NCBI RefSeq assembly: GCF_016859285.1
Contig: NC_053414.1
Coordinates: 3,219,517 to 3,283,516, forward strand
Source of the DNA: Xiphias gladius
Lineage: Eukaryota > Chordata > Actinopteri > Istiophoriformes > Xiphiidae
Reading direction: 5' to 3'
DNA length: 64,000 nt
How positions within the stretch are numbered: position 1 is the stretch's first letter; each line of letters starts with the position of its first letter. The position numbers were made by a program, and so were the translations under genes. The notes below the pieces were generated by a model. The model saw only the letters and a list, made by a program, of their open reading frames with translations, ran no database searches and was not told the DNA's origin. Of the stretch, positions 60,291 to 64,000 are shown piece by piece.

Positions 60291-63200
60291 TTAAGCCAGG
60301 CTCCTCTGCCGCGGCTTGATCCTCAGATACAGCTAGGAAATAAAGGGGGACAGAGATTTTCACTAAAACACCATAAAGATAACATTACACACTGAAACTT
60401 CTTACATAAGAATGTTAAGTAACAGATTCCCAGAGCTGCTTTTAAACCTGATTAAAAGAGATGAGCTTTAGGGACTGGAGGTGACAGCAGACTGACACTA
60501 GCAATTTAATGCTTTATTTTAGGGTCCCACAGTTTCCAAATCATTTCCTGGAAAGGAATTGGTATCTAACTAGTTTTTTCAGAGGGTTCCTAGAGAAAAC
60601 TATGTAACTTGGTAATAATTACAAGGATAGTGGAGACAACTGGTGCAAATTCAAGTCATTCCTATTAATCTCTGGTCCTCGAGAATTCAGCTCTGTCAAG
60701 ACTGTTTGCCATTGGTCAGGGGCTGAGATTCATGTGTCAAAGTTCACCAACGTTGAACTTCCCACAAAAAGTTTGTGTTGATTTACTTTGCCCCTGCAAG
60801 TGAGTCCACCAATCAAGGGGATTCAATGGAAATGAACTGATTTTGCAGTGGAATTTCGATGTTCTACAATCTGTCAACAGCTCTATGAGCTGTTCAAAGA
60901 AAAACTTAGTCAGTTTACCCCCAGCAGGTTGCGGGGGATGTAGCCCTCGCGGTCGCCACATCTTGCCCACCACCACTCCGTCTCCACCTCGACCTCCCGT
61001 CTCAGCACTGTCATGCAGTCGCCCTCGCTGAAGCCGAGCTCGTCGTTGCTCTGAGGCTCATAGTCCCACAGGGCGTACACCACGCCGCGGTTCATTACGC
61101 CCATCTTCTCCTGAACGCCTACCAGGAGGGGGGAAGAACCATTTAAAAACTGGATCATCTATCCAATGTGTAATTGTAACAAACAGTGTGGCAAAGTTAC
61201 ACCCTTGAAACCTCCTGAAGGACCCTGAAGCACTCAGTTATCTCTGTATTTAGCCCCATTACCTCCTTGGGAACCCTGGAACTCTTAAATGACCCCTGGA
61301 ACTGACTCACTGTTTCTTAAAATCCCAAGTAGAACCCATGTAACATCATCATTGACCACAAACAACAATAAGGGAACCTGAAATCTGATCGAGAACTCCA
61401 GGAGATCACCATTGTCTAAACTCTAATGGGGGAGGAAAAAATCTGTGATTAGATCCTTATTCCTATTTGAATAACCTGAGTGAATTCACTTTTAGGGACA
61501 CTAAGCATCCCTTATTTTGCTAGATTTCCCTTCAACCCCTCAAATAACCCTCTTTGCTGTGGAGTTCTCACAACCTACATAGACAACTTAACTCTTTAAG
61601 TTAGCCTGGAACATTCTTGTGACTTCTGAATCTCTGTGAAGAACCATAAAAAACACCCCCAGGGACGTCCACATGAACCAATAACCTACTTCGGAACAAA
61701 AGAGCCTCTAGAATGACCCATTGAACCTGCTTTAGGCCCATGGAACCTCAAATCTGCCAAAACTCCTATTCAGAACTTGTGACAGATCCTTAAGGATACC
61801 GAAAAACTTCCTCAAGATCACAGACTCTTTGTCAAAGATCCTGAAAAACTTAAATAGCCCCTAAAACTCTCTCCTGAAAATGAAACACATTTGCAGACCC
61901 TTCAAACCTTCATATGGACCACTGTAGAATCAACACAACCACTAAACATTGTTGAAACCTTGTCATGTTACCAAAGAACTCCCTCAAAGGTTTCCAAAAA
62001 GCCTCTGAATCCTCTCCACAGATCCAGGGCGCTTCCTAGGAGGACTCTCTAACTCTTTAAAGTCTTTTGAAATTCCCTTTCTTACCTCATAGAATGGAAT
62101 AAATCTCCTTTATCTCATTGAAACTTCTTACAAACTCCTAAAATCCATTTAACCACCTCAAACCTCCCCAAAACTTCAACATGCACCCTTTAATTTCCTC
62201 AGACATTCACCAAAATCCCCTCAGTATCATGGAACCTCCCAAAAAACTGAAATCTCCTCTCACACCACCAAATGGGCTCTATGACTCCCTTAAAGTCTTC
62301 AAAAATCTTTTCTTTCCCTCATAGAACCAATGGAACCTCCTCGAACTCCTCAGACCTACATTACAACTCCCATAATCTTCTCAGGCCTTAAAGATCTACC
62401 TTTGAAACATCCCTAAAATCTCACTTGTTGCTTTAGAACTCTTTCAAAAGGTTCCCAAAATCTCCCCAGGGAATCATGGAGTCTCTCAAACACCTCGTCA
62501 CAAACCTGTGAAACTTCCTAAAGGACTCTGGAAAAATTCTTCCAAAATTCCTTCTCTAGATTTTCATCTGTTTCTTAGCAGGACTGATATAACCTCCGAA
62601 ATTGACTCAAGTCCATATGGGGCCACCTTATAGATACTTGAAAAATCCTTACATTGCCCTACGAGTCCCTCTCAAAGGCTACCAGAATACCCTTAGGAAA
62701 CCATCAAACCTCCTAAAAACATCTAGAACGTCCTCATAAGCCAGGGAAACGTCCTAAAGGACTCTGGAACCTCTTCAAAGTCATCCAAAATTTCTTCTCC
62801 TCACTCATGGAACCAATGAGCTTTAACTCCTTGAATCTACCTAAAAACCCCAAAATTCCACTCAAGGCCTCGTGCTACAACCTAAAACATCTCTAAAACT
62901 TCCCCACGTTGCTGTAGAAATCCCTCGGAGGTCCACAAAATCTCCTTAAGGAATCACTGAATCTCTTTAATTATTCCCGTCTTCCAAATAATTCCCGTCT
63001 TCCAAAATTCCCTTTATAACCAACAAAAACTCCTCATGGACTCTGGATCGTAGTCTGGCTGAATTCCCTCAAGGACCTCCAATATCCCCTCAGTTGACAC
63101 CTGAGAACTTACTGAAGGATCCAAAATTCAAAACCCCACTATGGACCACCCCAGCGTCATTTAGTTCTGTTTTCTGTTAACATGTTACATAAGCATGAAG

Positions 63201-63788
63201 ATCCTACAATGCAACACGTTGCGTGTTTTGCCTCACCATAGAGGAACTGGGAGCACTGGGCATAGCCGTCCTCCATCTCTTCACATTTGTCGGCAGCTGT
63301 TTGCATGTCACTGTAGGTGGTGGCAAACACGGCCGCCCCTGACTCCACCAGGAACTTACAGACCTGAACGTTGTTACAAGAGGCAGCGCAGTGAAGGGGA
63401 GTCCTGAAGACGAGGGGAGGAAAAAAGTTTTTTAAAGAGTTGTTCAAACTGACTGGCATAGTTCTAGCCACATCTTAGTTTAGTTCAGTGATCCAGATAG
63501 GTCTGGTATTCTACTAGACCGATCTTAAACCAACATATCTCTTGGATCGACATGTCACGTAAACTGCTCCTACCAACCACTACCAAAGCCTCTGTATCGA
63601 CTGAAAGTGACGTTGGCAGGTTTGGAACGTGATGTTGTTCCGGTTGAGACTCACCAGCCGTCGCTGTCAGCAGCATTGACGTTGACGCCAAACTGAACCA
63701 GAAATTTGACAATCTCAGCGTGGCCAGCGCAGACGGCGTTGTGCAGCGCCGTAATGCCCTCGTCATTCGGCATGCTGGGGTCGTCCAC
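60291..63788 (-). CDS. tp53bp2: ASPP2 / p53-binding protein 2, C-terminal exons (partial)
   Basis: Four coding exons in transcript order: 63655-63788, 63237-63403, 60919-61118 and 60291-60332 (stop TAA at 60291-60293). They encode ankyrin repeats ([39 protein letters not shown], then [20 protein letters not shown]), the linker [20 protein letters not shown], and the SH3 domain ([39 protein letters not shown]). They end [13 protein letters not shown]. These ankyrin-SH3 modules bind p53 and PP1. Residues such as DYEPQ, GDCMT and PRNLLG favour ASPP2 over ASPP1. All four junctions keep frame. The gene continues past the right edge, so the N-terminal part is absent. Confidence 0.9.
61160..63150. 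repeat. Strand-asymmetric degenerate repeat in tp53bp2 penultimate-region intron
   Basis: For about 2 kb the plus strand is A/C/T-rich and poor in G. It is built of recurring words such as GGAACCTCC, AAACTCCT, AATCTCCT, CCTCAAGGA and TCCAAAATC at irregular spacing. It looks like a decayed satellite or minisatellite with a unit of roughly 25-40 bp. The intron is 61119-63236. No open frame or transposon feature was seen. Confidence 0.6.
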
Positions 63789-64000
63789 CTGCAGACATAC
63801 AGGCATCTGTAGTTGAGCTGCCGATTTCAACCATGTCGTGCCAACATTTAGTAGCTTTTAAGATGAACATTTTCAAGCTCAAAACATTCCAAATATTCTC
63901 TGTTAGCTAACGCTAAAAATCCAACTAAATATAGGAGCAGATTTCGAAAGGTGAAAAACACAACCTGACTAAGTTAACAGCACGTTTAAATCCAGTATTA
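63789..64000 (-). other. tp53bp2 intron, partial
   Basis: Sequence upstream (in the transcript) of the exon starting at 63788, with acceptor CTGCAG. It is AT-rich and runs to the window edge; no exon was recognised. Confidence 0.6.

Noticed and set aside
1-64000. CRISPR arrays, bacterial operons, rRNA or tRNA genes
   Set aside because: None seen; all long repeats are simple tandem arrays or dispersed elements of a vertebrate genome.

Overview
This window is nuclear DNA from a ray-finned fish, most likely a percomorph teleost. The signs are intron-rich genes with compact GT-AG introns, abundant (CA)n/(TG)n microsatellites, several interspersed repeats typical of percomorph genomes, a fish-type TRIM gene, and protein sequences close to but distinct from the mammalian orthologues. 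I rebuilt gene models by hand from splice sites, reading frame and recalled family sequences; every listed junction keeps frame. No database search was run.

Layout, left to right. (1) 778-9479, plus strand: gpr137b, seven coding exons, 409 aa, a lysosomal 7-TM protein. (2) 9480-19444: its 3' end and an AT-rich, repeat-filled convergent interval. (3) 19445-40670, minus strand: ero1b, sixteen coding exons, 489 aa, the ER disulfide oxidase. The tail-to-tail gpr137b/ero1b pair matches the human GPR137B-ERO1B arrangement on 1q42. (4) 42440-44522, plus strand: a RING/B-box/coiled-coil/PRY-SPRY TRIM gene with its whole CDS in one exon (550 aa), a 5' UTR exon, and an ISRE-like site. (5) 45549-56275, plus strand: gtpbp2, twelve coding exons, 613 aa, a translational GTPase linked to ribosome rescue. 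(6) 60291 to beyond 63788, minus strand: the last four coding exons of tp53bp2 (ASPP2); the gene runs off the right edge.

These genes do not form one pathway. They are ordinary neighbours serving lysosomal signalling, ER oxidative folding, innate immunity, ribosome rescue and p53 regulation. ero1b and the TRIM gene are divergent; gtpbp2 and tp53bp2 are convergent.

The most interesting signal is RNA-level architecture. Several splice acceptors abut (TG)n tracts instead of polypyrimidine tracts. gtpbp2 intron 8 begins with an (AC)n tract at its donor and ends with (TG)n at its acceptor, and two exons (gtpbp2 exon 8 and ero1b exon 7) are bracketed by complementary UG and CA tracts. Other points of note are a 12-nt ero1b microexon, a 2-kb strand-asymmetric degenerate repeat inside a tp53bp2 intron, and several fold-back or MITE families. 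I found no rRNA, tRNA or CRISPR array, and nothing I would call a wholly new system.
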